Positions 31,746 through 41,127 are shown, counted from the stretch's first letter. The stretch: DNA of 56,154 nucleotides from Actinomycetota bacterium (GCA_009886115.1 VFJJ01000100.1:1-56154), one strand, 5' to 3'. The notes: generated by a model not told the origin, from the sequence alone. Numbers and translations are program-made.

Positions 31746-32990
31746 ATGGCATCAGTGACCGAAGACATCGTCATCGTGGGCGCCGGCGAGTGCGGAGCCC
31801 GGGCCGCCATGGCCCTGCGAGAGCAAGGTGCGAGAGGGACGATCACGCTCGTCGGCGACGAGTCGCTCGAGCCGTACGAGCGCCCCCCGTTGTCGAAGGC
31901 GGCCCTCACCGATGACCGGGAGCCGTCGCCCGTCACCGTGTGCGACCGCGCCCGGTTCGCCCATCTCGACATTGCATTCGAACGCGGCGTGGCCGCGACG
32001 ATGCTCGATCGTACGGCTCATGACCTTGTGCTGGCCGACGGGCGACGGCTGCACTACGACAAGGCACTCATCGCCACGGGGGCCCGGGCCCGGGTGCTGC
32101 CAGTGGCAGGAGGACACTCGATACTCACGCTGCGCACCTTCACCGAGTCGGTGGCTCTCCGATCGAGAATGACACCAGGGGCCCGTGTCGGGGTGATCGG
32201 AGCCGGCTTCATCGGACTCGAGCTCGCCGCGAGCGCCGTGACGAGAGGGTGCCAGGTGACCGTGGTCGAGATAGCGGCGAGCGTGATGGCCCGGGTCGTC
32301 CCCGCCGAGATCGCGGCGATAGTAGAAGCACGCCACCGGGATGCCGGCGTCGACCTCCGTCTGGGCACGGGTGTCGAGCACGTCGAGCACGTCGATCGAC
32401 CCCGACCTGCCCAACGACTGGTGCTCGATGACGGGACGACCGTCGATTGCGACGTGATCGTCGCTGGAGTCGGAGCGGTGGCCGACTCGGCCGTCGCCGC
32501 CGCTTCCGGCCTGACGATCGACAATGGGGTGCGTGTCGACCGGTACCTCCGCACAGACGACCCCGATATCCACGCGGCGGGCGACTGCTGCTCGTTTCCC
32601 CACCCGCTCTATGACGATCGACGGATCCGGCTCGAGGCCTGGCGCAATGCCCTCGATCAGGCTGCGGTGGTGGCCCGCAATCTGCTCGGGGCCGACGAGG
32701 CATTTGCTGCGGTCCCCTGGTTCTGGACCGACCAGTACGAACTGGGCCTGCACATCGCCGGGCTACCCGATGCTGCGGTCACGAACGTGGTTCGTGTTCG
32801 GGCCGATGGTGCGACGCTGTTGTTCGGGCTGGGCGCTGACGGGCGGCTCGTCGCCGCGAGCGGAGTCGCGCAGGGAACGGCGATCGCCAAGGACATTCGG
32901 ATCGCAGAGATGCTCATCGCTCAGCGCACCCTCCCCGACCCGAGCGCGCTCACGAATCCGGCAGTAACCCTCAAGTCCTTGCTGGTGTGA
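31746..32990 (+). CDS. mocF: NAD(P)H ferredoxin reductase, MocF-like
   Basis: A 414-residue FAD/NAD(P) reductase of the putidaredoxin-reductase/BphA4 type. IVIVGAGECGARAAMALREQG binds FAD, SLEPYERPPLSKAAL is the usual substrate-side helix, RVGVIGAGFIGLELAASA is the NAD(P) Rossmann motif and DIHAAGDCCSFPHPL the second FAD motif; the C-terminal domain with VPWFWTDQYELGLHIAG is diagnostic of oxygenase-coupled ferredoxin reductases. Its start follows the ferredoxin stop with no gap. It would pass electrons from NAD(P)H to the Rieske ferredoxin. A 113-bp gap then separates this unit from iolB. Confidence 0.93.
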   Translation: MASVTEDIVIVGAGECGARAAMALREQGARGTITLVGDESLEPYERPPLSKAALTDDREPSPVTVCDRARFAHLDIAFERGVAATMLDRTAHDLVLADGRRLHYDKALIATGARARVLPVAGGHSILTLRTFTESVALRSRMTPGARVGVIGAGFIGLELAASAVTRGCQVTVVEIAASVMARVVPAEIAAIVEARHRDAGVDLRLGTGVEHVEHVDRPRPAQRLVLDDGTTVDCDVIVAGVGAVADSAVAAASGLTIDNGVRVDRYLRTDDPDIHAAGDCCSFPHPLYDDRRIRLEAWRNALDQAAVVARNLLGADEAFAAVPWFWTDQYELGLHIAGLPDAAVTNVVRVRADGATLLFGLGADGRLVAASGVAQGTAIAKDIRIAEMLIAQRTLPDPSALTNPAVTLKSLLV

Positions 32991-33067
32991 GCAATGACGG
33001 GTCCAGGTCCGAAGGGGTGGCGTTGCGAACCCGGGGCCAGAGGTCGGAGCATCGAGCGGCGCACCAC

Positions 33068-33097
33068 TCGACAGGCGTTGCACGCGTTGACGATACT
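33068..33097 (+). promoter_or_regulatory. Candidate promoter of the iolB unit, leaderless start
   Basis: TCGACA (33068-33073), an 18-bp gap and GATACT (33092-33097) form a plausible promoter. The GTG chosen for iolB starts 6 bp after the -10 box, as expected for a leaderless transcript, and no Shine-Dalgarno is present. Confidence 0.4.
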
Positions 33098-33103
33098 GTG
33101 GCC

Positions 33104-34003
33104 GTGACCTCTCGTTCACACCACCCGGCGGGGGCTCTCGCCGAGCACGCCGATCCGGTCCTGCTCACCCCTGAACAGGCAGGCTGGGGGTACTCGGGGC
33201 TGCGCGTCGTTCGTCTCGATGCCGATATCGCCCGCACGTTCCCGACGGGCTCCGACGAGATGATCGTGCTGCCCCTGTCTGCGACGGGCGTCACGATCGT
33301 GACCGCGAGCGACGAGTTCCACCTCGAGGGCCGCTCGAGCGTCTTCGGCCGTGTCACCGACTTCGCCTATGTCGGACGTGACACCGAGCTGTGGTTGTCC
33401 TCGGCGTCCGGGGGTGAGGTCGCGCTGTGCACGGCCCGAAGCGATCGCCGCCTGCCGCCGAAATACGGTCCAGCTGACGCCGTCGCTGTCGAGATACGAG
33501 GTGCTGGCCCGGCAACTCGCCAGGTGACGAACTTCGCCAGCCCCGAAGTGTGGGACCACGCCGAGCGCATCATGTGTGTCGAGCTCCTCACACCCGACGG
33601 CAACTGGTCGAGCTACCCACCTCATCGCCACGACGACTCGCCGGAATGCCCGGTGAACAACGAGGAGATCTACTACTTCCGGATCGGCCGGGCCGGTAGC
33701 ACCGACGTCGAGCCGAACGGCTTCGGACTGCACCGCACCTATACCCCCGACGGCGCGGTCGACGACAATGTGGTCGTGCGCGATGGTGACGTGTACCTGG
33801 TACCTCGGGGTTACCACGGGCCCTGTGTTGCGGCCCCGGGTTACACCATGTATTACCTGAACATCCTCGCGGGTCCGGGCGGGACCCGGTCGATGGCGTT
33901 CTGCGACGATCCCGCCCACCACTGGGTACGTGACTCCTGGACCGGCATGCCCGTCGACCCGCGCTGTCCGATGACGTCAGCGTCTGGGCTCGTCGTACGC
34001 TGA
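33104..34003 (+). CDS. iolB: 5-deoxy-glucuronate isomerase IolB
   Basis: A 299-residue bicupin. The metal-binding histidines and glutamate lie in PPHRHDDSPECPVNNEEIYYF and the second cupin has PRGYHGPCVAAPGYTMYYLN, both diagnostic for IolB. It converts 5-deoxy-glucuronate to 5-dehydro-2-deoxygluconate in the inositol pathway. GTG at 33104 is preferred because a -10-like GATACT is 6 bp upstream; GTG at 33098 is possible. It opens a seven-gene + strand series with iolE-like, iolC, aldolase, Gfo/Idh, iolD and SDR genes. Confidence 0.93.
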   Translation: MTSRSHHPAGALAEHADPVLLTPEQAGWGYSGLRVVRLDADIARTFPTGSDEMIVLPLSATGVTIVTASDEFHLEGRSSVFGRVTDFAYVGRDTELWLSSASGGEVALCTARSDRRLPPKYGPADAVAVEIRGAGPATRQVTNFASPEVWDHAERIMCVELLTPDGNWSSYPPHRHDDSPECPVNNEEIYYFRIGRAGSTDVEPNGFGLHRTYTPDGAVDDNVVVRDGDVYLVPRGYHGPCVAAPGYTMYYLNILAGPGGTRSMAFCDDPAHHWVRDSWTGMPVDPRCPMTSASGLVVR

Positions 34004-34103
34004 GCGGCGAGAACAGGGCCGCACAGGCTCACCACACAGCCCCACCATGCAGCCCGCCATGCAGTGCCACCATGGAGCCCACCACCTCACGACCTGAAAG
34101 CCG

Positions 34104-35036
34104 ATGCCCCCGATGTCATTCGATCTCCTCTCCCGTGTCGCCGGAGCCCCCATCTCGTGGGGTGTGTGCGAAGTGCCCGGCTGGGGGCTCCAGCTCCCGG
34201 TCGATCGCGTGTTCAGCGAAGCGGCCGCGCTCGGTCTCACGGCTATGGAGCAGGGCGCGCTGGGATGGCTCCCGAGTGATCCTGCCGAGCAGCGCGCGAT
34301 CTTCGATCGTCACGGGATGGAGCTGATCGGAGGGTTCGTCCCGCTGGTGCTCCACGATCCGTCGCGGCTCGACGAGATGCGGGCCGAGGCCGCGCGCATC
34401 GCCGACGCCATGGTGGCGGCCGGGGGTCGGTACTTCGTGACTGCCGTGATCGCCGACACCGACGACTGGTCGCGCCCGGCCCTCGACACCGGCGCCTGGT
34501 TGGCATTGTTCCGCGGCCTCGACGAGATCGGTCGGGTGGTTGCCGATCACGGTGCCCTCCAGGTCGTTCACCCGCACGTGAACACGCTCATCGAGACGGC
34601 TGCGGAGTTCGATCGGTTCATCGACGGTTGTTCGGCCCCGGTGTGCTTCGACACCGGTCACCTGGCGATCGGGGGCGCCGACATCGTCGCTCTCGCGCGG
34701 CGGTATCACGAGCGCATCGGCCTCGTTCACCTGAAGGATGTCGACGCGTCCGTGGCCCAGCGCCAGCGCTCCGGTGAGCTGACCTTGATGGAAGGGGTCC
34801 AGCTCGGGCTGTTTCCCCCCTTGGGTGACGGCATGGTCCCGATCGCCGAGGTCATCGAGATACTGGTCGGGGCGGCATACTCCGGGTGGTACGTCATCGA
34901 GCAGGACCAAGCCATTGCCGATCATCCGGCCGCGGGCGCCGGGCCGGTCCTCGGCGTCGCCCGAAGCATCGAATACCTCCGTGGTGTCGAGCGCCAGCTC
35001 AGCGCTGGCCCCGGCCCGACGCCGGCGGGTTCGTGA
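34104..35036 (+). CDS. Inosose dehydratase IolE/MocC-like TIM-barrel protein
   Basis: A 310-residue sugar-phosphate-isomerase-like TIM barrel (AP endonuclease family 2). APISWGVCEVPGWG at the N-terminus, VVHPHVNTLIETAAEFDRF, CFDTGHLAIGGAD and RIGLVHLKDV carry the metal ligands (E, D, H, E) typical of IolE and rhizobial MocC. It should dehydrate scyllo-inosose, or an amino/keto cyclitol, to the trione. Because MocC belongs to the same family, the gene fits both an inositol and a rhizopine route. ATG at 34104 was used; ATG at 34113 is a close alternative. The 100-bp gap before it contains only short CATGCAG-type repeats. Confidence 0.8.
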   Translation: MPPMSFDLLSRVAGAPISWGVCEVPGWGLQLPVDRVFSEAAALGLTAMEQGALGWLPSDPAEQRAIFDRHGMELIGGFVPLVLHDPSRLDEMRAEAARIADAMVAAGGRYFVTAVIADTDDWSRPALDTGAWLALFRGLDEIGRVVADHGALQVVHPHVNTLIETAAEFDRFIDGCSAPVCFDTGHLAIGGADIVALARRYHERIGLVHLKDVDASVAQRQRSGELTLMEGVQLGLFPPLGDGMVPIAEVIEILVGAAYSGWYVIEQDQAIADHPAAGAGPVLGVARSIEYLRGVERQLSAGPGPTPAGS

Positions 35037-35992
35037 GTCGAACGACGATGCCGGCCCTCGAGCTCCTGACCGTCGGACGCATTTGCGTCGACCTCTACCC
35101 TGAGCAACTCCACGTCCCGTTGCGTGATATCCAGTCGTTCCGCAAGTCGATCGGAGGCACCGCGACGAACGTCGCCGTCGCGTGCGCCCGTCTCGGTCAT
35201 CGCACTGCCGTGTTCACCCGGGTCGGCACCGACGCGTTCGGGGAGTACATCGAGTGGTCGCTGTCGGAGCGATTCGGAGTCGACACCTCCTTCGTCGGTC
35301 GTGATCCTGAGATGCTGACGCCCCTTGCCTTCGCCGAGCTGAGCGACCCCGGTGAGCCCGGGATCATCTTCTATCGCCAGCCCCAGGCACCAGACATGCG
35401 CATCGAGCCCAGCGAAGTCGACCGCGAGGTCGTTGAGTCGGTCCCGATCCTGTGGTTTCCGACCTCGTGCCTCTCGGCCGAGCCCAGCCGATCGACAATC
35501 CACGAGCTGCTGTCATGGCGTGACCGTCGCGTTCACACGATCCTCGATCTCGACTGGCGTCACCAGTTCTGGAGCGACCCGTCCGACGCGACCCGTGAGC
35601 TCGATCGGGTGCTCGACCACGTGACGATGGCGATCGGTAACCGGGCCGAATGCGACGTGGCGGTGGGCGAGACCGATCCGCAGCGGGCGGCCGAGGCCCT
35701 CCTGGCCCGAGGGCTCACCGCGGCGATCGTGAAGATGGGCGCCGATGGTGTGCTGGTGGCGACCCGTGACGGCGCGATGGAGCGGATCGCCCCGCATCCA
35801 GTCGATGTGGTGTGCGGGCTCGGCGCCGGCGACGCCTTCGGAGGAGCCCTGTGTCACGGGTTGCTCGCCGGTTGGGATCTCCCGGCGTGTGCCCGTGCCG
35901 GAAACGTGGCGGGTGCCATCGTGGCCTCTCGCTTGATGTGTGCCGATGACATGCCCTACCTCGAGGAGATCGATGCCCTTCTTGACCGATGA
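35033..35992 (+). CDS. iolC: 5-dehydro-2-deoxygluconokinase IolC
   Basis: A 319-residue PfkB-family kinase. ELLTVGRICVDLYPEQ, GGTATNVAVACARLG and the C-terminal GLGAGDAFGGALCHGLLAGW (catalytic Asp in GAGD) are typical, and the DLYPEQ segment is specific to IolC-like kinases. It phosphorylates 2-deoxy-5-keto-gluconate. GTG at 35033 overlaps the upstream stop as GTGA and is taken as start; ATG at 35048 would remove five residues. Overlaps the next gene by 20 bp. Confidence 0.9.
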   Translation: MSRTTMPALELLTVGRICVDLYPEQLHVPLRDIQSFRKSIGGTATNVAVACARLGHRTAVFTRVGTDAFGEYIEWSLSERFGVDTSFVGRDPEMLTPLAFAELSDPGEPGIIFYRQPQAPDMRIEPSEVDREVVESVPILWFPTSCLSAEPSRSTIHELLSWRDRRVHTILDLDWRHQFWSDPSDATRELDRVLDHVTMAIGNRAECDVAVGETDPQRAAEALLARGLTAAIVKMGADGVLVATRDGAMERIAPHPVDVVCGLGAGDAFGGALCHGLLAGWDLPACARAGNVAGAIVASRLMCADDMPYLEEIDALLDR

Positions 35993-36869
35993 GCGTTGGG
36001 CCGAACTCATCGCCCGTCGCGGCGAGCGGCCCTGGAGCGCACGCGAGGCGCTGCGTGGTCGCCGCCGCCGCCCCTTGCTCACCGATGGCCGGATGTTCAT
36101 CGTGGCCGCCGATCACAGTGCACGCGGGATCCTCGGCATCCCGAGCGATCCGTACGCCATCGCCGACCGTCGGCGGACCCTGGAGGCGCTGCTGAACGCG
36201 CTCGACAATCCCGGTGTCGACGGGGTTCTCGGCAGCGCCGACATCCTCGAAGAGCTGGCCCTGCTCGGGGCGCTCGACGACAAGCTGGCATTCGGCACCA
36301 TGAACCGTGGTGGCCTGGCCGGCGCGAGCTGGGAGCTCGACGACAGGATGACGGCCTACGACGTGGCATCGATCGCCGAGAACGGCCTCGACGGCGCCAA
36401 GGTGCTGTTGCGCATCGCCGATGACGATCCGGCCACGGCCTCGGTGCTCGAGGCCTGTGCCCAGGCGGTGTCGGAGTGCGCCCGGCGAGGGCTGCCGATC
36501 CTGGTCGAGCCTCTGCCGTTCCACCGCGATGCGTCGGGTGCGGCCAAGCTGCTCGACGACGACGATGCCTTGCTCAGAGCCGTGGGCGTGGGCGCGGCCC
36601 TCGGAGGCTCATCGAGCGCGACCTGGTTGAAGGTGCCGGCATCGAAGGACCCGGCCCGGATGCTCTCGACCACAACCTTGCCGGCGTTGATTCTCGGGGG
36701 CACCCCAGGCTCCGACCCCGAGGCCACGTACGCCTCCTGGGCCCGCGCGATGGATGTTCCGAACGTCCGTGGCCTCGTGGTCGGCCGCTCCTTGCTCTAC
36801 CCAGCCGACGGGGATGTCGCCGGGGCCATCAAGCGGGCATGCGAGATCGTCCGTCCATCGGGCGGATGA
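35973..36869 (+). CDS. Aldolase-like (beta/alpha)8 protein of inositol clusters (Cgl0159-like)
   Basis: A 298-residue TIM-barrel protein like the aldolase-family proteins found in actinobacterial iol clusters (Corynebacterium Cgl0159 type). MFIVAADHSARGILGI, DGVLGSADILEELALLG, ENGLDGAKVLLRIADDD and WLKVPASKDPARM show the strand pattern of class I aldolases, with candidate Schiff-base lysines in GAKVLL and WLKVP. By position it should cleave 2-deoxy-5-keto-gluconate 6-phosphate into dihydroxyacetone phosphate and malonate semialdehyde, replacing IolJ. ATG at 35973 lies inside the iolC end. The enzyme activity is inferred from context. Confidence 0.7.
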   Translation: MPFLTDERWAELIARRGERPWSAREALRGRRRRPLLTDGRMFIVAADHSARGILGIPSDPYAIADRRRTLEALLNALDNPGVDGVLGSADILEELALLGALDDKLAFGTMNRGGLAGASWELDDRMTAYDVASIAENGLDGAKVLLRIADDDPATASVLEACAQAVSECARRGLPILVEPLPFHRDASGAAKLLDDDDALLRAVGVGAALGGSSSATWLKVPASKDPARMLSTTTLPALILGGTPGSDPEATYASWARAMDVPNVRGLVVGRSLLYPADGDVAGAIKRACEIVRPSGG

Positions 36870-36872
36870 TCG

Positions 36873-36878
36873 TATGGT
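36873..36878 (+). promoter_or_regulatory. Possible leaderless -10 box
   Basis: TATGGT lies 7 bp before the ATG at 36886, with only 4 bp after the upstream stop. No clear -35 element is seen. It may give an internal promoter for the second half of the cluster. Confidence 0.3.
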
Positions 36879-36885
36879 TGACGGC

Positions 36886-38067
36886 ATGAAACGGCTCGGG
36901 ATCGGCGTCATCGGGTTCGGGTGGATGGGTCAAGCCCACAGCCGGGGTTGCCGGCGGGCCCCGAGCTACTTTCCTGACCGTGGGTATCAGCCCGATCTTG
37001 TCGTGGTCAGTGACACGTTGGAGGACCGACGCGACGACGCCGTCTGCTCGTTTGGATTCCGGGAGGCCGTCTCCGACTGGCGGGTCGTCGTCGAGCACCC
37101 TGACGTCGACGTCGTGTTCGTCGCCGCGCCCAACATGCTGCACGTCGAGATGGTGGAGGCCGCTGTTACCCACGGTAAGCACGTATTTTGTGAGAAGCCG
37201 GTAGGAGGCACGCCAGCCCAGACCGTCGTTGCGGCCCGGGCCGCTCGAAACGCAGGCGTGATCACGGGGGTCGGATACAACTACCGGTGGACGCCGCTCC
37301 TCCAGTACGCCAAGCAACTCATCGACCAGGGTGTGATCGGGGAGATCACGAACTACTACGGCCGATTCTTCTCGATGTACGGGTCTGATCCACTCGGCCT
37401 CCTGTCGTGGCGCTTTCTCATCGACCAGGCGGGGCACGGTGCATCGACCGACATCCTCAGTCACACCGTCGACCTTGCGCACTATCTCGTCGGCGACGCC
37501 GCCGGACCGATCACCCGGCTGGTCGGCACGGGCGAGACGTTCATCAAGCAGCGGCCACTGCCGACCGGGGCGGGAACGCACTACGACCGCGGCCAGCCCG
37601 GTGACCCCACGGGTGCGGTCACCAACGAGGACTACATCGCCTGCCTGTGCGCCTTCGGGAACGGTGCCCGCGGCACGTTCGAGGCATCGCGTTCGATGGT
37701 CGGTCCGGAGAGCCAGAACCTGCTCGAGGTCTTCGGGACCCAAGGTTCGGTCCGGTGGAACTTCGAGCAGATGAACCAACTCCAGGTGTACGTCGCCGGC
37801 GAGGAGCTCCACACCGGCTTCACCAACGTCTACGGAGGAGACCGATTCCCCCACCACGGTAACTTCGTACCGGGCAGCGCCAACGGGATCGGGTTCGAGG
37901 ACCTGGTCTGCATCGAAGACCATGAGTTCCTCGCCTCGGTCGCGGCCGGGCGTCAGCACTCGCCGGGCTTCACCGAGGCGCTGGCCTACGTGGGCGTGCA
38001 GGATGCGATCATGCGATCCTGGGCGTCAGGTCGTTGGGAAGATGTTGTCTCGCTGTTGGAGGATTGA
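36886..38067 (+). CDS. Gfo/Idh/MocA-family cyclitol dehydrogenase
   Basis: A 393-residue NAD(P)-dependent oxidoreductase. IGVIGFGWMGQAHSRG is the Rossmann motif, CEKPVGG (102-108) holds the catalytic EKP lysine and ILSHTVDLAHYLVG the catalytic histidine region. It is longer than IolG and belongs to the group that accompanies iolD/iolE in actinobacteria; substrates may be scyllo-inositol, an O-methyl inositol or an inosamine. ATG at 36886 was chosen over 36874 since the latter overlaps the -10-like sequence. It is followed 3 bp later by iolD. Confidence 0.85.
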   Translation: MKRLGIGVIGFGWMGQAHSRGCRRAPSYFPDRGYQPDLVVVSDTLEDRRDDAVCSFGFREAVSDWRVVVEHPDVDVVFVAAPNMLHVEMVEAAVTHGKHVFCEKPVGGTPAQTVVAARAARNAGVITGVGYNYRWTPLLQYAKQLIDQGVIGEITNYYGRFFSMYGSDPLGLLSWRFLIDQAGHGASTDILSHTVDLAHYLVGDAAGPITRLVGTGETFIKQRPLPTGAGTHYDRGQPGDPTGAVTNEDYIACLCAFGNGARGTFEASRSMVGPESQNLLEVFGTQGSVRWNFEQMNQLQVYVAGEELHTGFTNVYGGDRFPHHGNFVPGSANGIGFEDLVCIEDHEFLASVAAGRQHSPGFTEALAYVGVQDAIMRSWASGRWEDVVSLLED

Positions 38068-38070
38068 TAT

Positions 38071-39945
38071 ATGAGGTGTACGAGGCTGACCACTGCGCAG
38101 GCCATCGTCCGATACCTGATCGCCCAACGGACGATCATCGGCGAGCGCGACGTTCCCCTGTTCCCGGGTGTATTCGCCATCTTCGGTCACGGCAACGTCA
38201 CCTGCCTCGGAACCGCCCTCCAGGAGGCCGGCGACGAGCTACCGACCTGGCGCGGTCAGAACGAGCAGGGCATGGCCTTGGCCGCCATCGGTTACGCCAA
38301 GGCCATGCGTCGCCGGCAGATCATGGTGGCGACGAGCTCGATCGGACCTGGTGCGCTCAACATGGTCACTGCGGCCGGAGTGGCGCACAGCAACCGGTTA
38401 CCGGTGCTACTCCTGTCGGGCGACACCTTCGCCAGCCGCGTCCCCGACCCGGTGCTCCAGCAGGTCGAGCACTTCGGTGATCCGTCGATCACGGTCAACG
38501 ACGCGTTCAAGCCAGTAACACGGTACTGGGACCGCATCGTGCGGCCCGAGCAGATCATCTCATCCCTCCCGCAGGCTGTACGCACGATGATCGACCCGGC
38601 GACGTGTGGACCGGCGTTCATCGCGCTCCCGCAGGACGTGCAGGCCGAAGCATTCGAGTTCCCCGACAGGTTCTTCGCTCAGACCGTTCACGAGATTTCG
38701 CGCCCTCGGGCCGATCGTCGCCAGCTCGAGCGGGCCGCCCGGTTGATGTCCACCGCCGAGCGGCCGTTGTTGATTGCCGGTGGTGGTGTGCACTACTCGT
38801 TGGCCGAGGCCGAGCTCACCCGCTTCGCCGAGACGCACCACATCCCGGTGGTTGAGACCATGGCCGGTAAGGCCTGCCTGGTTTCAGCGCACCCGTTGAA
38901 CAGCGGACCGGTCGGGGTGACCGGATGTGCCTCCGCCAACGCCCTCGCCGCTGAGGCCGATGTCGTCATCGCCGTCGGCACGCGCCTGGGGGACTTCACG
39001 ACCGGCTCGTGGACGGGCTTCGCGCCCGACGCCCGCTTTGTCGGCATCAATGCGGCCGGCTTCGACGCCATCAAGCATCAGGGCGTCGCCGTGGTGGGAG
39101 ATGCCAGGGAGGCCCTCGTCGAGATCAGCGATCTTCTGAGCGATCGGGGAGGGTCTGGCGCCTGGCGAGGGCCTGAGGAATGGACCGTGCGGGCGGGCCA
39201 CGAGACTGCAGGCTATCACGCATACATCGACAAGATCGCCGCGCCCACCGACGCCCTTCCTCTGACCTATGCCCAGGTCGTCGGTGTGGTCGACCGCATC
39301 GCCCGTCCCGGCGACTATGCCCTCTCGGCCGCGGGAGGCCTTCCCGGTGAGCTCAACAACGGATGGCGGGCCAGGTCCATCGACAGCTTCGACTGCGAGT
39401 ATGGCTTCTCGTGCATGGGCTACGAGATATCGGGGGCCTGGGGCGCCAAGATGGCGCGGAACGTGTTGCAGCCGGACGGCGATGGTGAGGTGATCGCCTT
39501 TGTCGGTGACGGTTCGTACCTCATGATGAACAGCGACCTGTATTCGACGGTGCTGTCTGGCCACAAGCTGATTGTGATCGTCTGTGACAACGGCGGCTTC
39601 GCGGTCATCAATCGGCTCCAGGTGAACCAGGGCGGCGAGCCGTTCAACAACCTCCTCGTCGACGTACGGCACGACCGCCTGGCCTATGTCGATTTCGCCG
39701 GGCACGCCTCGGCCATGGGGTGCTTGGCCGAGACAATCGAGACCGCCGATGAGCTCGAGGCTGCGCTGGCTCGGGCCCGGGCCGCCGCCGGCACCTATGT
39801 GATCGTTCTGAGGACTCATCCCTACGAATGGACCGAGGGCGGCATCTTCTGGGAAGTCGGGGTCCCGGAGGTCTCGAACCGCCAGGCCGTGCTCGATGCT
39901 CGGGCGGCCGTGGACCGTGGAAAGTCAGGGCAACGGCTGATATGA
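38071..39945 (+). CDS. iolD: 3D-(3,5/4)-trihydroxycyclohexane-1,2-dione acylhydrolase IolD
   Basis: A 624-residue thiamine-diphosphate enzyme that opens the cyclitol ring of the trione to 5-deoxy-glucuronate, the committing step. PTWRGQNEQGMALAAIGYAK includes the conserved glutamate that activates ThDP, and GDGSYLMMNSDLYSTVLSGH (about 479-498), running into a conserved Asn, is the ThDP-binding motif. Length and the C-terminal block GGEPFNNLL match IolD. GGAGGATTGATAT precedes the ATG. The stop overlaps the SDR start as ATGA. Confidence 0.96.
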   Translation: MRCTRLTTAQAIVRYLIAQRTIIGERDVPLFPGVFAIFGHGNVTCLGTALQEAGDELPTWRGQNEQGMALAAIGYAKAMRRRQIMVATSSIGPGALNMVTAAGVAHSNRLPVLLLSGDTFASRVPDPVLQQVEHFGDPSITVNDAFKPVTRYWDRIVRPEQIISSLPQAVRTMIDPATCGPAFIALPQDVQAEAFEFPDRFFAQTVHEISRPRADRRQLERAARLMSTAERPLLIAGGGVHYSLAEAELTRFAETHHIPVVETMAGKACLVSAHPLNSGPVGVTGCASANALAAEADVVIAVGTRLGDFTTGSWTGFAPDARFVGINAAGFDAIKHQGVAVVGDAREALVEISDLLSDRGGSGAWRGPEEWTVRAGHETAGYHAYIDKIAAPTDALPLTYAQVVGVVDRIARPGDYALSAAGGLPGELNNGWRARSIDSFDCEYGFSCMGYEISGAWGAKMARNVLQPDGDGEVIAFVGDGSYLMMNSDLYSTVLSGHKLIVIVCDNGGFAVINRLQVNQGGEPFNNLLVDVRHDRLAYVDFAGHASAMGCLAETIETADELEAALARARAAAGTYVIVLRTHPYEWTEGGIFWEVGVPEVSNRQAVLDARAAVDRGKSGQRLI

Positions 39946-40751
39946 GCACGAACGACGGCGTCTATGTCATCAACGGCGGCACCCAGGGGCTGGGCGAGGC
40001 GACGGCCCGGGTGCTGGCAGCCCGGGGTGCGACCGGGCTGGTACTCGCCGGAAGGAGCCGCGACCGGGGTCAGGCGCTGGCCGACGAGCTGACCGGTGCC
40101 GGTTCCCCCACGATCTTCGTCCCGTCCGACCTCGCCGATCCCTCCTCGCCGGAGGCGGTGGTAGCGGCGGCCGACAAGCAGTTCGGGGTCGTCCATGGGC
40201 TCGTCAACGTCGCTGCTGTCACCGATCGGGCCACCGTGTGGGAGCTCACGGGCGACCACATCGATCAGATACTCAGCGTCAACGTGCGGGCGCCGATGCT
40301 GGCCTGCCGGTACGCCGCCGAGGTCATGCGCCGGGAGGGGGTCGCCGGCTCGCTCGTCAACATCGGCTCGACCAGTGGATACGGCGGGCAGCCCTTCCTC
40401 GTGGCGTACAGCGCATCGAAGGCGGCCTTGGCCGTCGCCACCAAGTCGCTCGCCTACTCACTGATGAGGCATCACATCAGGGTGAACCAGATCAACCCGG
40501 GATGGATGAACACCGAGTCGGAGGACGCCACCCAACGCCGTTGGCACGGCGCCACCGACGGATGGCTGGAAGCGGCGGGAGCAACCCAGCCCCTGGGTCG
40601 ACTACTCGAGCCGGCCGAGGTGGCTCGCGTCATCGCGTTCTATCTGTCCGATGAGAGCGGCATCATGACCGGCAACGTCGTCGACTACGACCAGTCGGTC
40701 ATCGGCGCTGGTGACGCCCCGAAGCCGACCGAGGCCGAGACGCCCCGGTAG
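39942..40751 (+). CDS. Short-chain dehydrogenase/reductase of the iol cluster
   Basis: A 269-residue classical SDR. VINGGTQGLGEATARVLAARG is the cofactor motif (TGxxxGxG form), LVNVAAVTDRATV the NNAG-equivalent, and S-YSASK the catalytic triad (STSGYGGQPFLVAYSASKAA). HHIRVNQINPGWMNTES follows. Its ATG overlaps iolD's stop. It may reduce or oxidise a cyclitol, inosose or methyl-inositol intermediate. Last gene of the + strand series; it faces a pseudogene and the converging transporter operon. Confidence 0.88.
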   Translation: MSTNDGVYVINGGTQGLGEATARVLAARGATGLVLAGRSRDRGQALADELTGAGSPTIFVPSDLADPSSPEAVVAAADKQFGVVHGLVNVAAVTDRATVWELTGDHIDQILSVNVRAPMLACRYAAEVMRREGVAGSLVNIGSTSGYGGQPFLVAYSASKAALAVATKSLAYSLMRHHIRVNQINPGWMNTESEDATQRRWHGATDGWLEAAGATQPLGRLLEPAEVARVIAFYLSDESGIMTGNVVDYDQSVIGAGDAPKPTEAETPR

Positions 40752-41079
40752 CCCCGCATTTGCCGGTAGACACGTTCGTCAGTGAGCCCATCGGCGGTAG
40801 AGCGAGCGGCCGGTCGGACGCGTCGTTGAGGTTGGTCACCAGCCGGCCGCCGATGTCGACGAGCAGGACGGCGTCCTGGTTGTAATCGGCCATGCAGAGC
40901 ACACGGACCCGGTCGGAGATCGGAGTCCACTGCCGGTCTGCGAGCACGGTGATGTCGAACCCGTCACCCTCGAGCCAGCAGTAAGGACTGCCTTCGATCC
41001 ACGGATCGGTGACGAGCACGGGGCCGCGGTCGTGCACGATCAGCGTGGCATTACCGATCGTCTCGAATCCGAGGTCCAC
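40750..41079 (-). pseudogene. Metallo-beta-lactamase-fold protein remnant with internal deletion
   Basis: Reading from 41079, MDLGFETIGNATLIVHDRG and VLVTDPW match the N-terminus of MBL-fold proteins related to CMP-NeuAc hydroxylase. The frame then jumps directly to the second-half segment DITVLADRQWTPISDRVRV and ADYNQDAVLLVDIGGRLVTN. The stretch with the HxHxDH zinc motif is deleted, and the 3' end is lost near the SDR stop, so no active enzyme can be made. It fills most of the 376-bp gap between the SDR and PhyH genes. Confidence 0.7.
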
Positions 41080-41093
41080 AGGGCCAGCTCCCG

Positions 41094-41116
41094 CTGCCGG
41101 CCGAGCGCTCCGGCAG
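41094..41116. terminator. Possible terminator hairpin
   Basis: CTGCCGG and CCGGCAG are separated by 9 bp, just beyond the PhyH stop at 41128. No T tract follows. Confidence 0.3.
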
Positions 41117-41127
41117 GCGTTCGCGGG

